DNA from: Terriglobia bacterium
GTDB lineage: Bacteria > Acidobacteriota > Terriglobia > Bryobacterales > Bryobacteraceae
DNA: 64,000 bases
Direction of reading: 5' to 3'
Assembly (NCBI GenBank): GCA_021324185.1
Contig: JAJPJN010000076.1
Location: forward strand, 56,948-120,947
Shown here piece by piece: positions 11,201 through 18,029 of the stretch. Every line of letters begins with the position of its first letter. Within the stretch, counting starts at the first letter, position 1. The position numbers were made by a program, and so were the translations under genes. The notes below the pieces were generated by a model. The model saw only the letters and a program-made list of their open reading frames with translations, searched no databases and had not been told where the DNA came from.

Positions 11201-11507
11201 TCCCCACATACACCACCTCGGGGTTCGATGGCGCAACCGCAATCGCTCCGATCGAAGCGACATGCTCGCCGTCGAAAATCGGCCGCCAGACAACGCCGCC
11301 GTCCTCCGTCTTCCACACACCGCCTCCCGGCGTCCCCATGTAGTAAACGGCAGCGTTACCCGGTACGCCCGCAACCGCCGAAACACGCCCCGCGCGAAAT
11401 GGCCCGATCTGCCGCCAGCGCATCGCGCCATACAACGACGGATCAATTTGCTGGGCGGAAAACGGTACGGCCGATGCAATCAAGGCCGGCAACAGGGCAC
11501 GGAGCAT
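8292..11507 (-). CDS. Secreted sortilin/VPS10-like BNR repeat protein
   Basis: A 1071-residue exported protein. I place the start at ATG 11507 (MLRALLPALIASAVPFSAQQ), giving a signal peptide; an upstream ATG at 11570 would bury it. Residues about 25-700 consist of repeated Asp-box/BNR units such as STDGGKSWRKV, SDDGGASWRRI and EDGGKTFVAY, the arrangement of the VPS10/sortilin beta-propeller and of 'glycosyl hydrolase' annotated acidobacterial proteins. A Pro/Glu-rich insert lies around 560-600. The C-terminal third has a beta-sandwich-like segment and a helical tail beginning PFTVVLDPRVDVS. Hydrolase activity is not shown by this fold. It lies 46 bases downstream of the outer-membrane barrel gene and is probably co-transcribed with it. 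Confidence 0.85.
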   Translation of the reverse strand: MLRALLPALIASAVPFSAQQIDPSLYGAMRWRQIGPFRAGRVSAVAGVPGNAAVYYMGTPGGGVWKTEDGGVVWRPIFDGEHVASIGAIAVAPSNPEVVYVGTGDVSNVGGAVNQGNGVYKSTDAGRTWQHAGLDDSRHIGAMWVDPHNPDVVVVAALGHTFAPNAERGVFKSTDGGKSWRKVLYKDDVTGAIDVVFAADNTKIGFAALWGHYIKPGNARSMIDNISSATIYKTTDGGDSWAQINSPALPTNRLGRIGLAVSPDGQRVFAIIAADRANNGLYRSDDGGASWRRIPTDPRIQGSGYFSRVFLDPKNPDVVYVAQTSLYRSEDGGKTFVAYKGAPGGDDNHALWIDPTNPDRMILASDQGATISMDDGKTWSSWYNQPTGQIYHLSTDNRFPYWVYGTQQDSGSVATLSRGDYGEITFLDWDPVGGYEFGYIVPDPLNPNLVYAGGPGRGLVRIDRINRQVATVSPNVSRDGDYRTAMNPPIAFSRQDPHVLYWGTQFLLETRDGGVHWNTLGPDLTERPAAPPEAAPAPNPEPLSNKPRVREEQETVRPPDRSAINTFAPSTVAAGEIWAGTTNGLVQLTRDGGAHWQIVSPPGLSEFSLISMVEASHFDAGSAYVAVDRHEENDFKPHIYSTHDFGKSWQETVAGIPDFSFVRVVREDPMRRGLLYAGTETAVFVSFDDGAHWNPLQLNMPTVSVRDLAVHGSDLVAATYGRAFWILDDVTPLRQLNAETARAKVHLYQPDRALRVRLDLNQDTPIPPEMPAGQNPPNGAIIDYYLASAPGEDIKLSIYDSKGQLVREFSSKPEPASTEPPPNVPLYWVGHPEPLSKVSGMNRFVWDLRYASPSALRHDYPISALYENTPGEPLGPLVVPGQYEAALTVNGRTEKQPFTVVLDPRVDVSNTALAQQLQMQQKVVNLINISFDFYHQAALLREALAVNEKKLEGRPAADVDAIKKFDAEALKLEGQDTGFGGGGAGFGKPKPTFALLNRELSSLESTVDMQDAAPTPAMMTAYQDYCRDLTTVANSWNDLLKTNLAAVNDALAKGRLAALAATPLRVQFACQ

Positions 11508-11553
11508 TCCATGAAGATACAACAACCCGCTCGTGCCCTGATAAGCTTCGTGG

Positions 11554-12204
11554 CTACCAGCGAAGGCCAACCGTCAGCGGAACAATCGTAGTGTGCGTAT
11601 TGGGTGTGAGGCCATCGTAATAGCGGGCTTCAACATAGGCCTTCATGCCCGAATGCCCCAGCGGAATATTGAAACCACCGCCAATATCCCAAACTCCCGC
11701 GTTGTTACTCACGGCGCCTAACTTCTCGTTCGCCGTGAAGTATGCGGGACCTACATATCCCCACCACGGATCAAACACAAACGTCGAAGCCAGCACCGGC
11801 TGCGTGTAAGTGACGGTCCGCCGCAGCCAGCCGCCGCCGCCTAAAACATAAAAGCTGCCACGTCCCATCGGAAAGCTGATCTTAGGATCCACCGTCAACG
11901 TGTTCACGTGCCCGTAACCATCGGGAACATTGATCTGGCTCAGCGCCCTTCCCGTTAGCCCCACGGTATTGAACGAATACGTGCCCAGCACGCCTAGATA
12001 TTGGTTGAAGTTGATTCCGGCTGCGGCTTGGAATTCGCCGCCGTAATCAATGTAATTCGAAATTCGCCCCGTCGGCGAAGTGAGTCCGCCGCCAACGTTG
12101 AACGTCAGGTGATGATACTCACTCTGCGCCCATAGATTTTGCGCGCCCGCAAGCGCGAGAAAACTGAAGACCACTGCATAACCTGTGGCCTTTAGCTGAT
12201 TCAT
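11554..12204 (-). CDS. Small outer-membrane beta-barrel protein
   Basis: A 216-residue protein with a signal peptide (ends AGAQNLWAQ) followed by alternating amphipathic strands rich in Gly and aromatics: HHLTFNVGGG, GEFQAAAGINFN, YLGVLGTYSFNT, SFYVLGGGGW and KAYVEARYYDG. The last residue is Trp in PLTVGLRW, and an aromatic C-terminus is the usual signal for BAM-dependent insertion. About eight strands would fit an OmpA/OmpW-sized barrel. The ATG is preceded by GGAG at eight bases. An inverted repeat (12226-12244) lies just upstream in the short region shared with the divergent lysozyme-like gene. Ligand or transport role unknown. Confidence 0.8.
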   Translation of the reverse strand: MNQLKATGYAVVFSFLALAGAQNLWAQSEYHHLTFNVGGGLTSPTGRISNYIDYGGEFQAAAGINFNQYLGVLGTYSFNTVGLTGRALSQINVPDGYGHVNTLTVDPKISFPMGRGSFYVLGGGGWLRRTVTYTQPVLASTFVFDPWWGYVGPAYFTANEKLGAVSNNAGVWDIGGGFNIPLGHSGMKAYVEARYYDGLTPNTHTTIVPLTVGLRW

Positions 12205-12225
12205 ACCACTTCTCCTTCACTGCTT

Positions 12226-12244
12226 ACGCGCCATATTGGCGCGT
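12226..12244. promoter_or_regulatory. Perfect inverted repeat in divergent intergenic region
   Basis: ACGCGCCA, a three-base TAT centre, then TGGCGCGT: eight-base arms with no mismatch. It lies 22 bases upstream of the outer-membrane barrel start (leftward) and about 85 bases upstream of the -35 box proposed for the rightward lysozyme-like gene. The short spacer and even arms fit a dimeric repressor operator; a hairpin in the barrel gene's leader is the alternative. There is no T-run, so it is not a terminator. Confidence 0.5.
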
Positions 12245-12328
12245 TCCGTGATATGAGATGGCAGCATACGCCTCCGTGTTATCCCGTAGTGTTGCTCTCG
12301 GAATATTTCGCACTGCCACTTAGTTGCT

Positions 12329-12357
12329 TTGGACGAAATGCAATAACTCGCTACACT
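12329..12357 (+). promoter_or_regulatory. Predicted sigma-70 type promoter, near-leaderless
   Basis: TTGGAC (12329-12334) and TACACT (12352-12357) are separated by exactly 17 bases. Transcription would start near 12364, only two or three bases before the ATG at 12367, which lacks a ribosome-binding site. That fits a leaderless or nearly leaderless mRNA for the lysozyme-like gene. Confidence 0.5.
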
Positions 12358-12366
12358 GATGGGCGA

Positions 12367-12969
12367 ATGAGACTCAACTCATCTGCGTTACTTCCGCTGC
12401 GGGCTTCTGCAAAAGCACGCAAGCGGAGGCCGAAGCGCGCGAAGAAACCGGCAGCCGTCGCGTTCCACCCGCCCGGTTACTTGCTAAGCGGCGCCGGATT
12501 GACCCTCGGGCTGCTCGCGGTTTTCTTTGCCGTGCAGATTCACACCCGTTACACGTTCACTTTGCAATCTCCGCTGCGCCTGCGCCTCCAATCGCCGCTC
12601 GTCATCGCGCTGCGCACCAAAACCGAAGACGCCTATGAGGCGCAATCCGATCAACGCCATCCACTGACCGCCTATCAGCAATACGCCTGCACCAAATTCG
12701 GTTCGGCCTGCCGGGTCGCCTTGGCAATTCAGCGGGCCGAGAATCCGCAAGGCAAATGCGAGATCTATCACTACAACGCCGACGGCACACTCGACTGGGG
12801 CTATTTCCAAATCAACACCGTCCATCTGAAACGGCCCGGCGTCAATCTGCGCGACCTGCTCGATTGCAAAGCCAACATCGACTTCGCGTACCAGCTATAT
12901 GTAGAGAAGCACGGCTTCACGCCCTGGAGTACATACAACAATGGACTCTATAGGCGTTTCTTACGCTGA
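12367..12969 (+). CDS. Membrane-anchored lysozyme-like (SLT-type) protein
   Basis: A 200-residue protein: a strongly basic N-terminus (residues 16-27), one membrane helix (about 39-57) and a C-terminal domain with the lysozyme/transglycosylase pattern. The likely catalytic Glu125 is in ALAIQRAENPQG, followed by DWGYFQIN (143-150), which matches the G-x-x-Q-[IV] segment of goose-type/SLT folds. A peptidoglycan-cleaving role in the periplasm is inferred. Start chosen at ATG 12367 because a well-spaced promoter ends just before it and because the upstream reading is not protein-like. It is followed four bases later by a 59-residue one-helix protein. Confidence 0.72.
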   Translation: MRLNSSALLPLRASAKARKRRPKRAKKPAAVAFHPPGYLLSGAGLTLGLLAVFFAVQIHTRYTFTLQSPLRLRLQSPLVIALRTKTEDAYEAQSDQRHPLTAYQQYACTKFGSACRVALAIQRAENPQGKCEIYHYNADGTLDWGYFQINTVHLKRPGVNLRDLLDCKANIDFAYQLYVEKHGFTPWSTYNNGLYRRFLR

Positions 12970-12972
12970 TCG

Positions 12973-13152
12973 ATGACTTATCAACCGGCCGATTACGAAA
13001 CCGCAAGAAGATCCCTACGGCGCAAACTGCTGCCCGGAATCGTCATTCTGCTCATCCTTGCCATCTGCGTCTTTCTCCTGATCGAGCGCAAGAACGCCCC
13101 CGCCCCGCCGGCCGCCCACACACCCCCAAACGGCGCCGCCCTTCGCCGCTAA
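12973..13152 (+). CDS. Small single-helix membrane protein (59 aa)
   Basis: ATG 12973 to TAA 13152 encodes a 59-residue protein with a basic segment (RRSLRRK), one hydrophobic helix of about 20 residues (IVILLILAICVFLLI) and a Pro/Ala-rich tail ending GAALRR. It begins four bases after the stop of the lysozyme-like gene and is followed by a hairpin. Hydrophobic composition, spacing and a clean stop argue that it is a real co-transcribed gene, perhaps working with the anchored lysozyme. No family is recognised and there is no strong ribosome site, so this stays tentative. Confidence 0.5.
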   Translation: MTYQPADYETARRSLRRKLLPGIVILLILAICVFLLIERKNAPAPPAAHTPPNGAALRR

Positions 13153-13160
13153 CCTGCCAC

Positions 13161-13180
13161 CGCCGCCTTCCCAGGCGGCG
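13161..13180. terminator. Hairpin between convergent genes
   Basis: CGCCGCCT, loop TCCC, AGGCGGCG: an eight-base perfect GC-rich stem located in the 53-base gap between the rightward small membrane protein and the leftward TonB-dependent receptor. There is no strong T-run on either side, so a bidirectional intrinsic terminator is likely from position but not certain. Confidence 0.45.
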
Positions 13181-13205
13181 TGGCCCTCACCCGCTACAGA
13201 CCCCT

Positions 13206-16200
13206 TTAAAAATTCACCTTCAGCGCAAGCTGCAAGATGCGTCCCGTCCCATCAATCGTAGACGTAATATGACCGAATGTCGATGTGCTGATGTTGTTCT
13301 GAGGATTCGCGAAGATTGGATTGTTAAACGCCTTGAACGCTTCTGCGCGGAACAGGAAATTCCCGGCCTCCCCAAGCCACGGCGCGCGGAAATTCTTGCT
13401 TAACGCCAGATCAAGCCGTTCCTCGAAGGGCCCCTGCAGAATGTTACGCCCCAGCACTCCAAAGAGCGTGCCCCCGCTCGTGTCGCCCGGCGCGCCATTA
13501 ATCACGTATGTGCCCGAGCCCGGCCCTTGCTGCGGATTCAGCCCGGTCAAAAGCGTGCCATTCGGCAGCACCGGCACCGGCGTAAAACACGCGGCATTCA
13601 CATAGTTGTTGTAGTTCTGATCCACCGGCCCCGAGGCCTTCACATACGAGCACCCCGCCGACGGGTTTGCACGCACAGTCACCGATCCCGTCAATCCGGC
13701 GAGTCCTCCGCCCGTCGTGCTTGTGATGGAAAACGGCAGCCCGGATTGCAGCGTCCACACGCCGCTCAATGCCCAGTTCCCAATCGTCTCGCCTAACCAT
13801 CCGTGCTTCGGTCCGGGCAGGTTCCATAGGCCCGTAAAGACGAACCGGTTCGGTTCGTTGAAGTCCGACACGCCGCGATTCAGAAAAGGCGCCAGCTGGT
13901 TTCCCTGGAAGCTGTCCAGATCCGAGCCCGTGGGCCCGGAATCGTTATCCGTCGACCGCGAATACGTATAGTCCATCTTGAACTGGAATCCCCGGCTGTA
14001 CGCATGGCTGATCTCCAAAATCAAGCCGTTATAAAACGACCAGCCCTGATTCGTAACCAGATTCAATCCGGCCGGCGCAAAACCCGGCACCGGCACACGC
14101 AACGTCGCGTTGTTGTTCGAATTGGTTGCCACCGTGACGCCGTTCGGATTCCCATTCGCTGCAATCAAAGGATTTTTGAACGTCAACGCGTTCGAAGAAT
14201 TCACCAGCAGCGCCTGGTTCAAACTCGGCTCCACCAGCAGATCTGTTCCGCGCGACCCGATATAGCCCGCCTCCACAATCCACCCCGCCGGAAGCTGATA
14301 CTGCAACGTCAGGTTGTACTGCTGCACATAGGGCGTCGTCAGATTCCGCGTGAACCCGTACAGCGATTGCGCCACCGCCGGACTGCCGTCCGGATTCACG
14401 AACACCGGCACTCCGGACGACGTGAACGTGCCATTGAACTGCCCGATCACCGGCAGAATCGGAAACTGATTCGGCAGCGGCAGATTCGCCGGAAAAGGAT
14501 GTGCAAGCGCCTGGCTCCCGATAATGCCCGTCCCGGACGCCAGATACTGTTCCACCCACGGCGGCGATGCAATCAACTGGAGCAGCGTCTGCCCGGAGGT
14601 CCGAATGTAGTAGATGCCGTATCCGCCCCGCACCGCCAGCTTGCCGTTGCCGAATACGTCATAAGCGAAGCCGGCACGCGGCGCGAAATTGGTGTTCATG
14701 CTGGTGGTCAGAGTCGTCTCACTCACGCCGGGTGTTCCCAAACCAGGCAGGTTGGCCGGCGAAACAAAACCGTTCAGAATGCAACTCCCGCCTCCGGCTT
14801 GCGCGCAATCCGCCGTTATGCGGCCCGGATCGAAATTCCCCACCTTGCCGTTAATGTCATACGGAAAACCAAGATAGTCGTAACGCAACCCGAGGTTTAG
14901 CGTCAGCCTTCTCGTCACGCGATAATCGTCCTGAACAAAACCAACCAGGTCCTGCGCGCGATAATTGCGCGGGAACGAGCCAACGTCTACCTGCACCCGA
15001 TTCGGCGTGCCTGTAAGAAACGAATTGAAGTTTGGAAAACTGATGCTTCCCCGCGTGCCGTAGTCGTTCTCCACGTTCCAGGCGTACCTGCGATTTTCGA
15101 ACCCGAACCGGACCGTATGTTTATCGTGTGTCCAGGAAAGCGTGTCGCCGATCGTGATTGATGTCTGCCCGCCATGCTGGTAACTGTTCACGCCCAAACC
15201 GCCAAAGCTCAGCAGACCTGTTATCGAAAGCGAGGGAATGCCCGGATAGATACTCCCATCCCACTTGGACATCCCGATGTCACTCACGAATACCTTCTCT
15301 ACGCCTTCACTCACCGATTTCACATTGGTAAATCCGGCACGAAATTCATTGATCAGAGTGGGAGAAAAGCTCTCCGTATCCGTCAGCGCCACATGCTTGT
15401 TGATAGCCGGCGAATTCAGGCCTTGTCCCAGCGTCACGCCCCCGCCCGTAGGCGCGAACTGATAAATGTTGGCGTAGAAAAACTGTACCGCCAGATGGTT
15501 GTTCTTGAACAGATTGCGGTCAAACGATGCCGCCTCTTGATCTTCGTTGTAAATGGTCGGATACGAAAGCACCAGCAGCCCCGTACTGCCCGGCCCGTTG
15601 CAACCCGCAACCCCCGAACATGAGCCCGAGGGATACAAAAATCCGCCGTACTGGCCCGGCTGGTTCAGCAGCCGCACTGCAACTGGGTCTATCGAAGCCG
15701 GGTTGAGCCCGAAAGCCGCGGCTAAGGCCGGGGCCGTTCTGCTCGCCGGCAGCACCGGTTGCGAGCCGCTAATCAAACTCGAAACGCCGTTCTTTTGCCG
15801 CGTTCCCTGATACGAGAAAAACCAGAACGTGTCCTTGATCTTCGGTATCGGACCGCCCGCCTGCGCCCCAAATTGGTTCTGCAGCAGAACCGGGACCGGC
15901 TTGCCCTGCTGATTGGCAAAAAAGTCGTTCGCGTTCATATCATTGCTGCGATAAAACTCAAACAGCCCGCCGTGGAAATGGTCTGTCCCCGACCGCAGCA
16001 CCACATTGATGTTTCCCCCGGAGCCGCGCCCTTGGCTTGCGTCGTACATGCTCGTGCTGACCCGGAATTCTCCCACCGCATCCGGGTTGGGCACCGGCAC
16101 CGCGCTTAAGCTGTTGCTTCCGAACGTATTCGCATCCACTCCGTCCAGCACAAAATTGTTCGTCGTGGCCCGCGAACCCGCTACATCCAGAATCGGAGCG

Positions 16201-16745
16201 CCCCGGCCCACTGTAGCCGCACTTTGAATCCGCGCCGAAGTTCCTGCCTGCAGCGCTGTTAAATCCAGAAAGTTCCTTGTCGGCAGCGGAATATCCCGGA
16301 TCTGCGTTCCCGTGATGACACTGCCCGTAGTCGCCGTATGTGTGTCGATCGATTCGTTCAGTTCGGTCACGGTCGTCTGCACCGCCACCTGCCCCAGACG
16401 CAGTTCTACGTTGGCGTTCGTCACTTTCGTGATTTCAACCCGTACGTTCTTCAATACGCTTGTTTCAAAACCCTGCGCCTGCACTTCGATCTGATAGCTT
16501 CCCGGCGTCAGCAGCGGAAAAACGAAAGCGCCATCCGGCTGCGTCGTTTCTTGCGTTGTGAATCCCGTATCTACGTTCGTCAGAATCACTTTGGCGCCGG
16601 GAACGGTCGCTTTTGTAGGGTCGGTTACCGTACCTTGAATTGCGCCCGTCGACGCGCTGATCTGCGCCAGCGCCATTTGCGCGCACAGCAAAAGCGTCAC
16701 ACCGGCAAATAAAGCGGCCAGCCGTCTGAGTTTCAACATTTTCAT
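13206..16745 (-). CDS. Oar-like TonB-dependent receptor with carboxypeptidase-regulatory domain
   Basis: A 1179-residue outer-membrane receptor. Start at ATG 16745 (MKMLKLRRLAALFAG), preceded by AGGGG, gives a signal peptide ending MALAQ. Residues about 32-115 form a carboxypeptidase-regulatory-like beta-sandwich (GAIQGTVTDPTKATVPGAKV). A plug-like region follows (about 125-260, with IRDIPLPTRNF and NFVLDGVDAN), then a large barrel ending in Phe (LALKVNF), as expected for BAM substrates. This architecture is strongly expanded in acidobacteria. The substrate is unknown; no transporter or glycoside hydrolase lies alongside. No TonB box can be assigned with confidence. The gene stands alone and is read away from higBA. 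Confidence 0.92.
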   Translation of the reverse strand: MKMLKLRRLAALFAGVTLLLCAQMALAQISASTGAIQGTVTDPTKATVPGAKVILTNVDTGFTTQETTQPDGAFVFPLLTPGSYQIEVQAQGFETSVLKNVRVEITKVTNANVELRLGQVAVQTTVTELNESIDTHTATTGSVITGTQIRDIPLPTRNFLDLTALQAGTSARIQSAATVGRGAPILDVAGSRATTNNFVLDGVDANTFGSNSLSAVPVPNPDAVGEFRVSTSMYDASQGRGSGGNINVVLRSGTDHFHGGLFEFYRSNDMNANDFFANQQGKPVPVLLQNQFGAQAGGPIPKIKDTFWFFSYQGTRQKNGVSSLISGSQPVLPASRTAPALAAAFGLNPASIDPVAVRLLNQPGQYGGFLYPSGSCSGVAGCNGPGSTGLLVLSYPTIYNEDQEAASFDRNLFKNNHLAVQFFYANIYQFAPTGGGVTLGQGLNSPAINKHVALTDTESFSPTLINEFRAGFTNVKSVSEGVEKVFVSDIGMSKWDGSIYPGIPSLSITGLLSFGGLGVNSYQHGGQTSITIGDTLSWTHDKHTVRFGFENRRYAWNVENDYGTRGSISFPNFNSFLTGTPNRVQVDVGSFPRNYRAQDLVGFVQDDYRVTRRLTLNLGLRYDYLGFPYDINGKVGNFDPGRITADCAQAGGGSCILNGFVSPANLPGLGTPGVSETTLTTSMNTNFAPRAGFAYDVFGNGKLAVRGGYGIYYIRTSGQTLLQLIASPPWVEQYLASGTGIIGSQALAHPFPANLPLPNQFPILPVIGQFNGTFTSSGVPVFVNPDGSPAVAQSLYGFTRNLTTPYVQQYNLTLQYQLPAGWIVEAGYIGSRGTDLLVEPSLNQALLVNSSNALTFKNPLIAANGNPNGVTVATNSNNNATLRVPVPGFAPAGLNLVTNQGWSFYNGLILEISHAYSRGFQFKMDYTYSRSTDNDSGPTGSDLDSFQGNQLAPFLNRGVSDFNEPNRFVFTGLWNLPGPKHGWLGETIGNWALSGVWTLQSGLPFSITSTTGGGLAGLTGSVTVRANPSAGCSYVKASGPVDQNYNNYVNAACFTPVPVLPNGTLLTGLNPQQGPGSGTYVINGAPGDTSGGTLFGVLGRNILQGPFEERLDLALSKNFRAPWLGEAGNFLFRAEAFKAFNNPIFANPQNNISTSTFGHITSTIDGTGRILQLALKVNF

Positions 16746-17080
16746 ACCCCTGGAAATCGGATTCTCTTTTGGGCGGGCATTCGGAGACCGCCGCGGTTCG
16801 CAGCAAAGCGAGGTTGCACTAACCATGTACAACGAAATCCCCGAGCTTGCAAGAAAAATCTGCCGGCGCAAGCTTTCTCCGCCGCAGCCATTGATTGTAT
16901 TGCGCTGCACCCGCATTTGGATGCGCTCGCGGTCTGCCCGTAGATTCCTTTCCGCCTTTTTGCCCCGGCTGTGGTAGCATTTCCGTTTTAGCCGCACCGC
17001 GCGCTCTCCCCGCCCCGTCCGAACCTTCCGGACCAATTTCCCACTTTGTACAAAATCAGTACGGCTAGTCCTTGATCCCC
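16746..17080. other. Intergenic region between TonB receptor and higBA
   Basis: This 335-base stretch separates two divergent transcription units. The receptor's reading frame stays open leftward from 17036, but that extension is Arg/Lys/Cys-rich and has no signal peptide, so I treat it as untranslated leader. I found no tRNA-like fold, repeat or small gene. Promoters for both units should lie here, but none matches consensus well enough to call. Confidence 0.5.
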
Positions 17081-17099
17081 GGTTCTCATTATGAGAACC
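17081..17099 (+). promoter_or_regulatory. Palindromic operator of higBA
   Basis: GGTTCTCAT, one central T, ATGAGAACC: a perfect palindrome with nine-base arms, ending seven bases before the toxin GTG. HigA-type antitoxins, alone or with their toxin, repress their own promoter through such sites. The right arm ATGAGAACC occurs again, unchanged, at 17382-17390, where it contains the antitoxin's start codon. Confidence 0.75.
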
Positions 17100-17106
17100 T
17101 TATTGG

Positions 17107-17385
17107 GTGAGGGTGATCAGCATCAGGAAGATTCGGGAGTTCGTTGAGCTTTATCCCAAATCCGAATCTGCCTTGATTAGCTGGCACACCATCGTGAAAC
17201 GGGCGCGTTGGGAAAACATGGCGGAAATGAAGCAGGTTTTTCCCAGCGCCGATTTGGTCGGCAGGCGGACGGTATTCAACATCATGGGTGGGAATTTTCG
17301 GCTGATCGCTCGCGTGAACTATGCGCGCAAAACCGTGTTCATCCTGACTCATCAGGAATACGACCGCGGAAGGTGGAAAGAATGA
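17107..17385 (+). CDS. higB: HigB-type mRNA interferase toxin
   Basis: A 92-residue RelE-superfamily toxin of the HigB_toxin family, which in characterised members cleaves ribosome-bound mRNA. Family features seen: an N-terminal I-S-I-R-K-I-R-E-F helix, SWHTIVKRARWEN in the second helix, the strand RRTVFNIMGGNFRLIARVNY, and the C-terminal HQEYDRGRW, where the family normally has T-H-x-E-Y-D. Start is GTG 17107, just after the palindromic operator; no strong ribosome site is seen. The TGA stop overlaps the antitoxin ATG (ATGA at 17382-17385), so the pair is translationally coupled with toxin first, the HigBA order. Confidence 0.88.
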   Translation: MRVISIRKIREFVELYPKSESALISWHTIVKRARWENMAEMKQVFPSADLVGRRTVFNIMGGNFRLIARVNYARKTVFILTHQEYDRGRWKE

Positions 17386-17792
17386 GAACCCGGACGTTAG
17401 ACAGGGCACGATACGGCGAATTGCTCGTAAAGGTGCTTCCCAAACCCATTCGTAACGACAAAGATCTGGATGCTCTCACCGCAGCGCTTCTCGAACTCGA
17501 GGATAGCGAGAATCCCTCGCGCGAGGAGCACGAACTCGCTGATCTTCTCGGCACCCTGATCGAGCAATACGAAGAGCATCGTTATCCAATTCGTAAAGCC
17601 GCGCCGGTCGAGCTGATTGAGTTTCTGCTCGACCAGCGTTCTCTGTCTCAAAAGGACCTCTGGCCGGTCATCGGCTCAAAAGGGATCACCTCTGAAATCC
17701 TGAGTGGAAAGCGCGGCATCAGCATCGCCATTGCTCGGAAGCTGGGCGAATTTTTCCATGTTGATCCAGCCCTGTTTGTTGAATGGAAGTAA
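17382..17792 (+). CDS. higA: HigA-type antitoxin with XRE helix-turn-helix
   Basis: A 136-residue antitoxin. The N-terminal half is acidic and helical (ALLELEDSENPSREEHELAD) and would contact the toxin. The C-terminal third (about 85-130) is an XRE-type helix-turn-helix: SLSQKDLWPVIGSKGITSEI, then SGKRGISIAIARKLGEFF. That region should bind the palindrome at 17081-17099 and repress the operon. The ATG at 17382 overlaps the toxin's TGA. A longer reading frame upstream is only the toxin gene in another frame. The first nine bases of this gene repeat one operator half-site exactly, which may or may not be meaningful. Confidence 0.88.
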   Translation: MRTRTLDRARYGELLVKVLPKPIRNDKDLDALTAALLELEDSENPSREEHELADLLGTLIEQYEEHRYPIRKAAPVELIEFLLDQRSLSQKDLWPVIGSKGITSEILSGKRGISIAIARKLGEFFHVDPALFVEWK

Positions 17793-18029
17793 ACCGCATT
17801 TTGGCCCGTCGTTTGCCGCATTCTCCTACGAATTTCTGATACTGAAGTTACTGCGCCTCGAATGAACCACCATATTTGTTTTGAATGGGTGGACTAGAAA
17901 GACACCGCTCGGGAATACGGCGCAGCCCCCGTCCGGATCAGCAACCAATAGCAGCGGCGCTTTTAAAAACAGACCGGTAGCTTCCTTCCTGATCAAACCG
18001 AAGGACCAAATATACTTAGTTGTTTTAAG

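Noticed and set aside
14004..14900. 298-codon + strand frame opposite the TonB receptor
   Set aside because: Arg/Gln/His-rich shadow of a well-supported receptor gene.
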